DNA of 64,000 nucleotides from Halothece sp964463655 (GCA_964463655.1 CAYXDG010000001.1:1-64000); one strand, 5' to 3'; positions 1-8,630 are shown, counted from the first letter of the stretch. Translations and numbers: made by a program. Notes: generated by a model from the sequence alone, not told the origin.

Positions 1-48
1 CTGATAATCTACTCTCATCCTGCTAAATTCCTTACTTCGACACCTCTA

Positions 49-315
49 CTACTGTAACATTTCTTTTTCAAAATGGTATAATAATTCATTAACCCAGATG
101 ACCTCGATATCTGGATGATCCAATAAATCATTTAGAAAATTTAAAGTAGGGGTTCGCGGAAATCTTCTAACTTGAGTTAACGCAATCAATTCAGCTAAAA
201 CATAGCTATGGGTTAGACTCTGGTGAGATCGATCGAAGTATAAAACTGCTTGTTCCTGTTGCGCTTCACCCTGATGAAGATAGCAGAGCAACCTTAATGT
301 ATCTGAAAGTAACAC
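49..315 (-). pseudogene. PIN-domain toxin, C-terminally truncated
   Basis: The 88-residue product has the first half of a VapC-like PIN ribonuclease: an initial LLSDT strand where the first metal-binding Asp belongs (D5), a hydrophobic helix, and a conserved SYVLAELIAL helix carrying the second acidic residue. PIN toxins are usually 125-145 residues. Here the reading frame ends soon after VIWVNELLYHF, so the C-terminal Asp residues of the active site are missing. It starts with GTG directly after the stop of the antitoxin remnant, the arrangement of a toxin-antitoxin operon. I infer an inactive remnant. Confidence 0.7.
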
Positions 316-504
316 TTATTTTTCTGTTTCATCCTCATTAATGTATGCTCTAGCTAAGTCAGCATCAATGGTTTAGTTGTCCGCTCCCGTCGGATCACCT
401 AAGTTTATTGAACCTGCATGACGACGAAAACGATGGCGCACTGCTTCTTTTTCCACAACTGTTTGATTGTCTTCATTGTTAGATTGGAGGAATAGCAGAT
501 GTTT
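316..504 (-). pseudogene. Antitoxin remnant upstream of the PIN gene
   Basis: A reading frame open from about 504 ends in DADLARAYINEDETEK and a stop just before the PIN toxin's GTG. It is interrupted by one in-frame TAA at 373-375, which looks like a CAA-to-TAA change. The segment before the stop includes EKEAVRHRFRRHAGSINLGD, and no convincing start codon remains upstream. Position and acidic C-terminus fit a VapB-type antitoxin, but the DNA-binding part is not recognisable, so the family is not assigned. Confidence 0.55.
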
Positions 505-561
505 TTATCACCGATAGTATCGCTTTAGTAAGGATTATTTTAATTGAACATCTTACTGTAT

Positions 562-1248
562 CTACACTTTAAGATTGGTTTTCCGACGCAACCATCCTGT
601 TAGCAAGGCTAAAGCGAACATTCCTAACAGTGCCAAGCCCAGCAACCATTTTCCATTAGTAAAGATTCCAGCCCCCAAAGCCACAATAGGAGGAGTGGAG
701 ACAGCAATACCAAGCACTAAGGCGGGAAGAAACTTGCGCCACTGCATTTCTGTCAGCCCGACTGCATAGCAGACAAAATCGAATAATCCTGTCATCAAAA
801 ACGCTGCCACTAAGAAGGGATTAGTTTCTAGATAGTTGGAAGAAAAAGAATCCACTTTTCCCATAAATCGTTGACCTACTAACCGTTGCACAAGCCCACG
901 ACCATACCGTTTAGCCAAATAGAAATTCAAAGAACAAGCAAGTAAATCGGCGATGACGATGACGAGAATCCCTTGCCAGAAACCAAACAAAGTTCCTGCT
1001 AATACGGAATAGGCGGTACTGGGAATGGCTGGAATCGCAATACTAACTGAACGCAGTAACAAAAGGGCAAAGGGAGCGAAAATTCCTAATTGTTTGACCT
1101 GAGCGCGGATTGCTTCAATACCGATTTCTTGGACGAGCGCGAGTCCAAACACAAAGATTATTCCCAAAATAAACAACCCCAAAAAATCTAGCCATTTCTG
1201 ACGTTGAGGCGAGGATTTGTTCTCTTCATTAGGAGATGGGTTAGTCAT
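562..1248 (-). CDS. TVP38/TMEM64 (DedA/VTT-like) membrane protein
   Basis: This 228-residue integral membrane protein belongs to the TVP38/TMEM64 family (SNARE-associated/VTT domain). Visible features are an N-terminal TM segment (about 20-42), a central conserved block with PAIPSTAYSVLAGTLFG followed by a hydrophobic segment, the YGRGL loop, and a C-terminal TM helix ending in basic residues. Family members sit in the plasma or thylakoid membrane and are thought to act in lipid or small-molecule transport; the substrate cannot be told from sequence. It is a single gene with its own intergenic region on both sides. Family assignment is firm, function is not. Confidence 0.85.
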   Translation of the reverse strand: MTNPSPNEENKSSPQRQKWLDFLGLFILGIIFVFGLALVQEIGIEAIRAQVKQLGIFAPFALLLLRSVSIAIPAIPSTAYSVLAGTLFGFWQGILVIVIADLLACSLNFYLAKRYGRGLVQRLVGQRFMGKVDSFSSNYLETNPFLVAAFLMTGLFDFVCYAVGLTEMQWRKFLPALVLGIAVSTPPIVALGAGIFTNGKWLLGLALLGMFALALLTGWLRRKTNLKV

Positions 1249-1281
1249 ATTTGTAGTTCTTTTCTAATGCTTTGGTTTTCT

Positions 1282-1325
1282 AAGCGCGATGTGCCTTCGG
1301 CACTAAGCCTTTGGCTTATTGCGCT
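1282..1325. repeat. Nested palindromic (three-way junction) repeat
   Basis: An outer inverted repeat (AGCGCGAT at the left, TTGCGCT at the right) encloses two adjacent perfect hairpins: GTGCC-ttc-GGCAC (1291-1303) and TAAGCC-ttt-GGCTTA (1304-1318). The result can fold as a cruciform or three-way junction. It lies in the divergent-free spacer upstream of the TVP38 gene and has no coding potential. It looks like a REP-type mobile palindrome; only this copy is evident in the window. Confidence 0.6.
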
Positions 1326-1427
1326 ACCCCTTATGATAAACTCACCACCCTTGCCAAAGAATTAAACCACTTCCTAACAGATACACGATAAAACCTAACC
1401 ACGCCACCCACTGACTTAACCAATTGG

Positions 1428-2168
1428 CTAAAACTGATAAAATTCATCTTGCCCTGTACCATAGTTATAGCGCCATTCACCTCCAGAACCCATATTACTT
1501 AAAATGCTCATGGTGGATTGGTGCATCATACCAGACATTGCACTATAGTTTTGAGTGTTGCTAGATGTCACAGGGGGGGTATTATTCATACTTGCTACCA
1601 CTTGATTGCCTTGATTGATAACTGCTTGGGTTTGGTCGGCAAAGTTCATAATCTGTTCTACGGCGGGGGGCATTTGTAACAGCGCGCTCTGCAACATTTC
1701 GGCATCTTCTTTCTGATAAGCGGTTAAAATCTGGTTAAAAATATTTGTCCAAGGAGAAAAGGTGTTGTAACCGATGCCGTTAATGTTAATGACATTGCGC
1801 AGATATTCGTTTTGGGGATTGTTGGCGTTAGCAGGAGGTATTATTTTTTCTCCTGCTTGATAGCTTTGGGCAAAATTATTGGTGATGCGATTAGCTATGG
1901 GATTGAGTTGTTGCATGAGGGTTAATAACTCTTCATCGGTGGCGACATTTTCCATTTGGCTTAATCCTGTTAAAAACGGTAAAATTTCGTTGTATGCCAA
2001 AGCGGAATACTGATTCATTTGCCCATAGTGTTGCTGAAACTGATTATTTTGTGCCACTATCATCGGTTGATTTTGGGCGCTGACACTCTGTATCATCGAC
2101 AGACTACCACACCATAATAATCCACTTAGGGTGAGGGCGCTGGGGCTACTTTTGAGGTTAAAAATCAT
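1428..2168 (-). CDS. Secreted protein of unknown function
   Basis: I do not recognise a family. The start at 2168 is chosen over an upstream ATG at 2207 because AGGAGA sits seven bases before it and it places a clean signal peptide at the N-terminus (MIFNLKSS, a hydrophobic core, then cleavage near SVSAQ). The mature part is rich in Gln, Asn and Met, with a helical middle region and a low-complexity C-terminus (MSGMMHQSTMSILSNMGSGGEW). It is probably periplasmic or exported. It ends next to the cmr2 truncation point but is transcribed away from it. Confidence 0.6.
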   Translation of the reverse strand: MIFNLKSSPSALTLSGLLWCGSLSMIQSVSAQNQPMIVAQNNQFQQHYGQMNQYSALAYNEILPFLTGLSQMENVATDEELLTLMQQLNPIANRITNNFAQSYQAGEKIIPPANANNPQNEYLRNVININGIGYNTFSPWTNIFNQILTAYQKEDAEMLQSALLQMPPAVEQIMNFADQTQAVINQGNQVVASMNNTPPVTSSNTQNYSAMSGMMHQSTMSILSNMGSGGEWRYNYGTGQDEFYQF

Positions 2169-2282
2169 AGTTATTTCTCCTGAAACATTATCACTATTTT
2201 TGCCCACGGCGGAGGGTGCTAGATTTTTCTCGAATTATAATTCACAATCATTATTGGAACAAGATTACAAAACCGACAGTGA

Positions 2283-3152
2283 TCTGCAAATTTAAATGTC
2301 TCTGAGGAGGTAAAAGCGGCATATAATCAGTTTTTGCAGATGAGAAAGCGCATGGGACCTTCCACTCATAACGCTCTCAGTCGCGCTTTGCTAGATTTTT
2401 CTAATCAACTGGTTCCCTATCTCACAGAACAACGGTATGCAGGACGACTGATTTATAGTGGGGGAGATGATGTTCTCGCCTACACCAATTTATGGGAATG
2501 GGATGATTGGTTGTGGGATATTCGCCAATGTTTTCGCGGTGATGAAGACCCCAAAAACGAGTTTGATAATACGGGAGATTATTGGCAATATAAACAAACG
2601 GCAAAAAACGCTTTCCTGCGCGATCGACCGTTGTTTACAATGGGACAACTTGCCACCCTTAGCTTTGGGGTTACTCTCGCTCATCATTCTGTTCCCCTCG
2701 CGATTACCCTAGAAAATCTCTGGGAAGCGGAAGCGGAAGCCAAAGCCCATGATGATGGTAATGGCAAAACGAAAGATGCAGTTCAGGTGCGAGTTTTGTA
2801 TAGTAATGGCAATATCTTAAAAGCGACGGCAAAATTCCCTGTGTTTCACCAATGGCAACAATTACTGAAAAATTATCCAGACTTAGAAAGCAGTTTATAT
2901 GAACAAGCAGCAACCCTCTGGAATCAGCATCCGATTCCATCACAAGAGGCGATTCAACCCTGGGTGAGTTTCTTTGTTTCCCGTCGTGAAACCTTCAAGA
3001 CACCTGAATTACAAGCACAATTTCAACAGTCTTTTGCTGAATTTATAAACACTCTGTGGCAGCATCATCCGGAAGCCAAACTGGAAGAAGCCGTCACCAA
3101 CTGGTTGAAACTGGCTGCTTTTGTGCAGCGATCGCGCACGATTAAACTGTGA
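2283..3152 (+). pseudogene. cmr2: Cmr2/Cas10 C-terminal remnant (type III-B)
   Basis: Cas10 is the large subunit of type III CRISPR complexes; its palm domain makes cyclic oligoadenylates. This fragment keeps the second palm domain with the cyclase motif YSGGDDVLAY (about 2456-2485), the SFGVTLAHHSVPLA block and the small C-terminal helical domain. The N-terminal HD nuclease, first palm and Zn regions are gone. Full Cmr2 proteins are about 800-1000 residues, and this frame gives about 285. Cmr2-like sequence begins at about 2292, just after an in-frame TGA at 2280, with no ATG until the MRKRM segment (a TTG at 2334 is possible). It is followed nine bases later by the cmr3 remnant. Truncation is seen; loss of function is inferred. 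Confidence 0.85.
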
Positions 3153-3161
3153 GGAGAAAAC

Positions 3162-3572
3162 ATGATGTATTGGTATCGACTCACTCCCCTCGATGTACTC
3201 TTATTCCGAGATGCGAAACCCTTTACCCCTGGGGAACGGGCGTGGGCAGGTAGCGTCTTTCCGCCCAACGGACACACCCTAGCTGGGGCAATTCGGGGAT
3301 TACTTGGTGAAAAAGCCAACTTAACCCTAAAAGGACCCTTCTTATGTCACGAAACCACCCTTTATTTCCCGCGTCCTCTGGGTTTCCTCGGTTCAGTTCC
3401 CTTATTTCCCCTAGACTGGCTCAATGATAACAGCCTTAATCAGGCGCTGTGGGATCGCACTCGCCCTTGTCCGCTAGTGCCAGCGAATTTAGATGATTTG
3501 ACCAATGTTGACATCAAAAATCCTAACACCCGTCGCTCTATTTACCCAGTGATGTCATTATATTCCTTCTAG
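3162..3572 (+). pseudogene. cmr3: Cmr3 N-terminal remnant
   Basis: Cmr3 is a RAMP protein that binds the 5' tag of the crRNA next to Cas10 in the Cmr complex. The N-terminal 130 residues are intact and typical: WYRLTPLDVLLFRDAKPF, then GERAWAGSVFPPNGHTLAGAIRGLL. The ribosome-binding site GAGGAG and ATG are preserved directly after the cmr2 stop. The frame then stops after VMSLYSF, about one third of the usual length. At about 3550-3560 the DNA passes into cmr4 sequence in another frame, so a deletion removed the rest of cmr3 and the start of cmr4. Confidence 0.85.
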
Positions 3573-4302
3573 CACTATTCGCGGTCGCCTACGGGCAACA
3601 GTGAAAAGCCAAAATCAAAAACAATGCTTCCAACTCTTCGGCACAGAATTAGATCAAGCCCAACAACTGGAACAAGGAGATATTTGGGTCGGTGATGGAG
3701 CATTACTCTGGGTTCCCGTTCCCTCCCTCAGTCATGGCGTAGTTTGGATTAGTTCGCCATTTTTACTGCGTCGTTGGCAAAGCCGTCAACCACCAAAACA
3801 AGAAAAAACTGAAATTCCCCAACCCTATAGCTGTAACTTCAATCAAAAGAACAAAGTTTACCTGAAAGATGCGATCATCCAAGCCGATGAACTGAAACCT
3901 TTCAAGAAAGATGAAACAGATGACAAAGATACAGATGAAAAAGATAAATGGAAATCTTTTGTTCCGCAACAAGACAGCAGTATAGACAAAGTTTTAGTGC
4001 TTCCCGACCAACATTGCGCGACTCTCATCCAAATGAGTTTGTGGCGACAAGTGAAAATCAAACTCGATGAACATAAAGTCGTTGATGGCGGTTTCCGCTA
4101 TGAAGAAGCTATTCCCCCTGATACGCTTATGTATTTTACTTGGGGACTCACCAACCAAGCCAACGGAACAGGACAACAATCAGAAAACGACTTCCAAACT
4201 TTAATTCAAAATCACGACATCATCCAAATTGGCGGACAAGAAAGCCTCAATGGGAGGCAAGAATTTTCGGAGCAATTCAACCGCAAAGACGAGGCTTTTT
4301 AG
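3559..4302 (+). pseudogene. cmr4: Cmr4 internal remnant
   Basis: Cmr4 forms the backbone of the Cmr complex and cleaves target RNA. From about 3559 the frame reads YIPSSTIRGRLRA, the conserved RAMP block near residue 40 of Cmr4, so the N-terminal strand and thumb start are missing. It continues with GDGALLWVPVPSL, a WISSPFLLRRW segment, an EEAIPPDTLMYF block and IGGQESL, the start of the C-terminal Gly-rich loop. After that the frame runs out (stop at 4300-4302) because the DNA has switched to another RAMP gene at about 4240-4255. A GTG at 3601 is the first possible start. Confidence 0.8.
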
Positions 4303-5021
4303 AGGTTAGACTTAATAATGGCAAACTGGAACAAAAAGAAGCAAAAAATAAAAATGATCCTCGCGGTGAACAATCGGGAGTGCTAATTTTAGGATTATCT
4401 TCCGAGATTAAGTCAGAAGAAAAAACAGTCAAACTCTTAATAGAAAACTTGACTTGGATGATGTTCCAATTAGGAGGGATTGGTCAAGGGGCAAGACGAC
4501 CTTGTTATTCTCGTCAAACCAGAGAACGTGCGCCTTGGTTTCGCGGTTCAACTTTTATCGCTGGAGAAGAAAGTTTTTGGGAGATTCCAGAAGACATTAA
4601 ACAATTTCGTAATCTTTTCTGTCAGAAACTAAGCCGATTTTATTCAGCATTAGGAGAGTTAACAGGCAAAAACATTGATCCAAAATCTCCCTTAAACACA
4701 GGAAATGTTACAAAAGAAAATTGGCAAGAAGCAGTGGATCAAAACTGTCAAATTGTTGTTTGTTCAGGTAAGAGTCAGTCTAATAAACCGTTTGCGTTAG
4801 ATGTTCTGCATAGTGATCAGTTTAAATTTCGTGGTGATTATGATGGGTTTCTCTGTGGAAAAGTACACGGTGAGGTGAAACCGTCTCCTGTTTGGATTGC
4901 TGATCTAGATGATTTTCAAGTGGTAACTGTGTTTGGTGCGACGGCTGATCCGCGTCGAAAGTATTTTAAAGAATTGCGCGATCAAGCTACCCCTTGTCTG
5001 CATATTTTTCCCTTAAAATAG
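4245..5021 (+). pseudogene. RAMP protein remnant (Cmr1- or Cmr6-type), C-terminal part
   Basis: From about 4245 a second frame reads WEARIFGAIQPQRRGFLEVRL, which resembles the middle of a Cmr1-type RAMP, and continues uninterrupted to 5021. The Gly-rich RAMP loop QLGGIGQGARRP is clear, followed by a long C-terminal extension (RERAPWFRGSTFI and about 180 more residues). The N-terminal half and the start codon are missing; the in-frame ATG at 4140 lies in overlapping cmr4 sequence and is not its own start. A small-subunit cmr5 gene is absent. Whether this is Cmr1 or Cmr6 I cannot decide by eye. Confidence 0.65.
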
Positions 5022-5244
5022 CCTGCTCATTACTCACTCTGAAATTAATTGATTAGTCATCAAATTGGTAATGGTTTGCATTGCCCACCCTACTATTTCT
5101 TCTGATTTTTCCATTGATATAGCTTTCCCTGTTAGCGAATTTTTCTAGGCAAAGAAGAAAATTATTGCTAGATTATTTAAGAACTTGATAAGCCAGTGAG
5201 TTGAGCAATTAAAGGATGATCTTGAGATAAACAACTAATTATCC

Positions 5245-5661
5245 TTATTTTTCAGGAGCAGGTGTCCAGAACTCTAAATCTTTAAATCGAGAAAAATCGC
5301 GATAATCCAGTGTCCAGACAGGACAGATTAAGGTGCGGGAGAGGGTGACAACTGAGGCATCCTGCAAAGTTCCTTTCCATTGAGGGGTAGAACTCACTAG
5401 CTCGATCGATTCTTGAATATCTGCTAATTCAAAGGGAACGATGGAGACGGCTTCTTCTAATGCTACTAACGAAGTTCTGGCGACACGATCGCCTAGCCTT
5501 TGCAATAGCAGTTTGTGGACTTCGCAGAAGATAGGAAAGGGAGTATATAGCTCATAACCTTCAGCAACAATTTGTTGATATCCCCTTAAGCAGTTCTCAT
5601 GTTCAGAATCTGTTCGACTGAAAATGGCGATGAAGGGTCCCGTATCAATCACTAGCTTCAT
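5245..5661 (-). CDS. PIN-domain ribonuclease toxin
   Basis: This 138-residue protein has a complete PIN fold and probably acts as a sequence-specific RNase toxin. The expected acidic residues are present: D6 in VIDTGPF, a Glu in FCEVHKLL (about residue 48), an Asp in TLQDASVV (about 100) and Asp residues in WTLDYRDF near the C-terminus. The ATG shares one base with the stop of the upstream antitoxin gene (TAATG), so the two are translationally coupled. No interruptions are seen. It lies between the cmr relic and the CARF genes, on the opposite strand to cmr. Confidence 0.85.
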   Translation of the reverse strand: MKLVIDTGPFIAIFSRTDSEHENCLRGYQQIVAEGYELYTPFPIFCEVHKLLLQRLGDRVARTSLVALEEAVSIVPFELADIQESIELVSSTPQWKGTLQDASVVTLSRTLICPVWTLDYRDFSRFKDLEFWTPAPEK

Positions 5662-5867
5662 TAATGATACTCATCTTCGTTGGTGGAAGCATCGGGGGGG
5701 AGTTCCACGCTTCCTGCTACAGCTAGGAGAGAAGAGGGGTCTTTGCGACGAATGACCTGCTTTAGCCCTTTTTGAGCGAGGCTAGACCAGTTTTCTTCAG
5801 GATGTTGGTTGAGATATTCCTCAATTTGTTGGGCTAACTCATCAGGTAAATGAATGGTTCGTTTCAT
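5661..5867 (-). CDS. Antitoxin partner of the PIN toxin
   Basis: The start at 5867 (MKRTIHLPDELAQQIEEYL) gives a 68-residue protein with a ribbon-helix-helix-like N-terminus: a short strand, then an amphipathic helix. An upstream ATG at 5927 would add an unconserved-looking basic leader and is not chosen. The C-terminus is acidic (PPDASTNEDEYH), as in toxin-neutralising tails. Such antitoxins bind their operator and block the toxin. It overlaps the toxin start by one base. Confidence 0.75.
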   Translation of the reverse strand: MKRTIHLPDELAQQIEEYLNQHPEENWSSLAQKGLKQVIRRKDPSSLLAVAGSVELPPDASTNEDEYH

Positions 5868-6015
5868 GGGTCTTGGTTGTACTTTCGTAACACCTCTAAG
5901 GTAGCATTTTAATTTCACAACACCCAAGATTTAGGAGGCGATTTTTTTAGCATTTACCTGTAATCTAGAGAATAAGTTCTCTTGTCTTAGCTTAAAAATT
6001 CATTCAAACCAATCA

Positions 6016-6909
6016 ATGCGAAACACACTCATTTGTACCGTCGGAACCAGTTTATTTAATAATATAAAACGTGCTGAAGGAGAAATCAATCAAGCCTTCT
6101 CCCAGCAAAACTGGAAGCAATCCGCGTTACTTCTCAATCAGTTAGAAAACACCGATCGCGCTTGTGGGGCTGAAATTAATTCTATTTCTCGCATTTGCCA
6201 AAAAAACTTACTCAGTGACTGCTTAAAGTTAGTTTTTCTGGTTTCTGAAACTGAAGATGGAAAAGCAATCGGTCAACTCCTGAAACTGTATTACGAAAAT
6301 CACAAAAATCCCATCCAATTTGAAACAGTGGAGGTGAAAGTTTTAACAGGATTGAAAGATAATAATGTGAAAGCCTTTCGTCAAGAAGGGCTTAAAAATT
6401 TAGTGCGAGAAATTAGCACCCAAGTTCAACATTCTTCTTCAGAATGTATCGCTATAAACGCCACTGGTGGCTACAAAGCGCAAATTTCTTTTGCAGGAAT
6501 GATTGGACAAGCGTTAGGGATTCCTATTTATTATTTATTTGAACGTTTCTCGGAAGTGATCGAACTTCCGCCGCAACCGATCGCGCTAGATTTAGGATTC
6601 TGGATCGATCATTATGTCATTTTTGAACAACTGGAAGCGGAAGAAACCCTAGTAAAATCTGATCTCGCTGACCACTTTGATTCGGATTATTTTAATACCC
6701 TCATTGATGAGGAAAAAATAGATGAAATCCCTGTCATTAGCTTATCAGCAACAGGGATGTTATTCTATGCTCGATCGCGCTTACAATTTCAGAAGAAACA
6801 AACCGCAATCCTTGATCTGATTCCCCAAGATCAGACTTCACCTAATCATAAACCTATCAGCATCAGAATCGCGATTTATTTAGCTGAAAAGTTTACACAA
6901 TCCACCTAA
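6016..6909 (+). CDS. CARF-domain CRISPR accessory protein (APE2256-like)
   Basis: The 297-residue product begins with a Rossmann-like CARF sensor for cyclic oligoadenylate: the first strand and loop ICTVGTSLFNN (residues 6-16) and the second ligand-binding motif INATGGYKAQ (about 147-156). This pattern is that of the TIGR02619/APE2256 group. After the CARF domain (to about 175) comes a region that looks like a winged helix or linker (DLADHFDSDYFNTL) and a C-terminal part with LSATGMLFYARSRL. A full nuclease domain like that of Csm6 or Card1 is not evident, so it may be short or act as a sensor. It is tail-to-tail with the CARF-HEPN gene, four bases apart, and shows no frameshift. Confidence 0.75.
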   Translation: MRNTLICTVGTSLFNNIKRAEGEINQAFSQQNWKQSALLLNQLENTDRACGAEINSISRICQKNLLSDCLKLVFLVSETEDGKAIGQLLKLYYENHKNPIQFETVEVKVLTGLKDNNVKAFRQEGLKNLVREISTQVQHSSSECIAINATGGYKAQISFAGMIGQALGIPIYYLFERFSEVIELPPQPIALDLGFWIDHYVIFEQLEAEETLVKSDLADHFDSDYFNTLIDEEKIDEIPVISLSATGMLFYARSRLQFQKKQTAILDLIPQDQTSPNHKPISIRIAIYLAEKFTQST

Positions 6910-6913
6910 ACAA

Positions 6914-8125
6914 TTAAATCACTAAATTTGGAAACAATTGACTCAACTCATCAAGCAGATTAGTTTTAACATACCGACCTAATTTATTTGCCGCAATCCC
7001 AGTTTCTCGCATTTGACAGTGAGCAATATCATTGCGATATTCTGTTAGCTTTGACCAAGTATTACTCAAAACCTCTGCATCTTGAATCCATTTAACAATT
7101 GGCTGTTCTAAGTCTCGGTTTTTACCTGTCATTTTTCCCAATTGCTGCTCGATCGTTCCTCTTTTTTCCCGACTTAAATAGTCAACTTTTTCTAAATAAC
7201 AAAGAGCCGAAATAATCCACTCTCTTGCTAATAAAATCGCCTGTGTTCCCAGTTGCTTAGAAACATACCAACGTAACAGTAGAAATTGCTTTTCTAAAAC
7301 AAGTTTCAGATCAGCTTCACGACTATCAGCAACAGCAAACTGTCCATATTCCTCTTGAATTGGATTGAGTAAAAGCTCGAAGGGTTTAGCAAAAACTCCA
7401 ATTTCATCACTCAAGCGTTCCGTAGAAAATTCTTGTATTCTCGCCGCATCATTAAGCGCATCCATAGCTCTAACATATTCTAAAGATTGAGAAAACTTAA
7501 GAATTTTATCCCCAAAACCTTGTAATTGTGTGGGTCGTGCTTCTCCTTTTTGAGGTTTATTTTGTTGATAAAAGTCTCTCTGAATTGTTGTTAATAGTTC
7601 TCCTAATTCAACGGCTGATCCAGTGGTGATAAATTTATCAGTTGCTGTCAACCAATCCAGTAATTTCATAGCGGAAGTAAGGTCAAAAATAGGAGGTTGG
7701 TCGCGATTAACTTCAAATGCGCCATAATAGACTCCTTGAATACTGACATTCTTGGCTTTTTGTAAGAAAGCACCTGCTAATAAGACAAGTAAAGGAAGAG
7801 AACGAAAAGCATGAGTAATATCAAAACTGATTTTCGTGTCCGAGTCAACTGCATTAACAACCGCTTCAAAAATTTGCCAAATTTCTGTTTCTGATTGACC
7901 CGACGGAATATCTACAAACGTACAATGATAATTGGGATTGAGCCGTTCTAGAAATAGCTGACTATGCTTCTCTCTAGCTTCACGAGTAACAAAAATTTTG
8001 ATTTGTTGTGGTTCGATAAATTCAGCTAATGCTTCCGCAACATAAGGAGTCTCTTTAGTCTGATTTTGCCAAGTGTAATTTGTCGTGTTGTAATTCCCCG
8101 TTCCCAAGAAAGTTAGAAGTTCCAT
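6914..8125 (-). CDS. CARF-HEPN ribonuclease, Csx1/Csx2 (DxTHG) family
   Basis: This 403-residue protein has the family's N-terminal LGTGNYNTTNY motif, the signature DITHAFRSLP at residues 102-111 (DxTH variant) and a C-terminal HEPN domain whose catalytic R-x4-H is YRNDIAH (R364, H369). Related enzymes (TM1812/Csx2, TIGR02221) are non-specific RNases switched on by cyclic oligoadenylate made by Cas10. The gene is full length with both sensor and active-site motifs preserved. It sits beside the APE2256-like CARF gene and 1.9 kb from the broken cmr genes, so its activator would have to come from elsewhere. Family is firm; activity is inferred. Confidence 0.85.
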   Translation of the reverse strand: MELLTFLGTGNYNTTNYTWQNQTKETPYVAEALAEFIEPQQIKIFVTREAREKHSQLFLERLNPNYHCTFVDIPSGQSETEIWQIFEAVVNAVDSDTKISFDITHAFRSLPLLVLLAGAFLQKAKNVSIQGVYYGAFEVNRDQPPIFDLTSAMKLLDWLTATDKFITTGSAVELGELLTTIQRDFYQQNKPQKGEARPTQLQGFGDKILKFSQSLEYVRAMDALNDAARIQEFSTERLSDEIGVFAKPFELLLNPIQEEYGQFAVADSREADLKLVLEKQFLLLRWYVSKQLGTQAILLAREWIISALCYLEKVDYLSREKRGTIEQQLGKMTGKNRDLEQPIVKWIQDAEVLSNTWSKLTEYRNDIAHCQMRETGIAANKLGRYVKTNLLDELSQLFPNLVI

Positions 8126-8239
8126 AGAGCTATCAATTTCATTTGAATTTAATAATTATCTCATACAAGATATACGTGGAGCGAAGCCGACATCTTAGGA
8201 TAATGGCAATAGTTGTTTGCACTAAGGTCTAGACTAATT

Positions 8240-8450
8240 TCAATTTGGTCTTATCATCCTCCTGAGACAGCAAAAAAGTTACACCATATTCACTAAATAG
8301 GGAGACAAAATTAGTTTGGGGAAGGCGAGCAAACTGATGGGGATGTACCGAATGCAGTTTCAAAAACTGCTAGCCGATCGAGGAATTTGTGTCCACTACG
8401 ATGTGACTGAATTTCAGGAAGACCTCAAGATGCTACAGGAAACAGACTAG
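8240..8450 (+). pseudogene. UPF0175 antitoxin remnant
   Basis: From 8301 the frame reads GDKISLGKASKLMGMYRMQF, then LLADRGICVHYDVTEFQEDL, matching the C-terminal half of UPF0175 proteins, which are antitoxins of DUF3368 PIN-like toxins. A TAG at 8298-8300 lies directly before it. A PPETAKKL segment in another frame at about 8258-8281 resembles the family's N-terminus. The gene has therefore suffered a frameshift, a stop and a deletion. An ATG at 8337 could still start a 37-residue peptide. Confidence 0.65.
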
Positions 8451-8452
8451 CT

Positions 8453-8530
8453 GTGGTCATTGTTAGCAACACCTCACCACTTTCCAACTTGGCAAAGGTT
8501 GGACAATTCAACCTCATTTCACCAGTTTAA
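8453..8530 (+). pseudogene. DUF3368 (PIN-like) toxin N-terminal scrap
   Basis: A GTG two bases after the UPF0175 remnant opens a 25-residue frame VVIVSNTSPLSNLAKVGQFN that is the typical N-terminus of DUF3368 proteins (full length about 160). It ends at a TAA at 8528-8530 and nothing recognisable follows. With the preceding remnant it marks a decayed toxin-antitoxin operon. The rest of the 8126-8630 gap holds only HIP1 sites and no other gene. Confidence 0.65.
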
Positions 8531-8630
8531 TGCTGCGGATGAATGACGATCGAGGTCAACAGAGGAAATAGAATCAAATATTGCCTTGAGCGATCGCCCC
8601 ACAGAAAAGAAAGCGCGATCGCACTTTTAA

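Noticed and set aside
4140..4245. ATG at 4140 as the start of an intact RAMP gene
   Set aside because: The first about 35 codons in that frame are out-of-frame cmr4 sequence; RAMP-like sequence begins only at about 4245.
5022..5244. Possible CRISPR array between the cmr remnants and the PIN toxin
   Set aside because: No repeated 28-37-base unit with spacers is present; the stretch is plain AT-rich spacer. No array was seen anywhere in the window.
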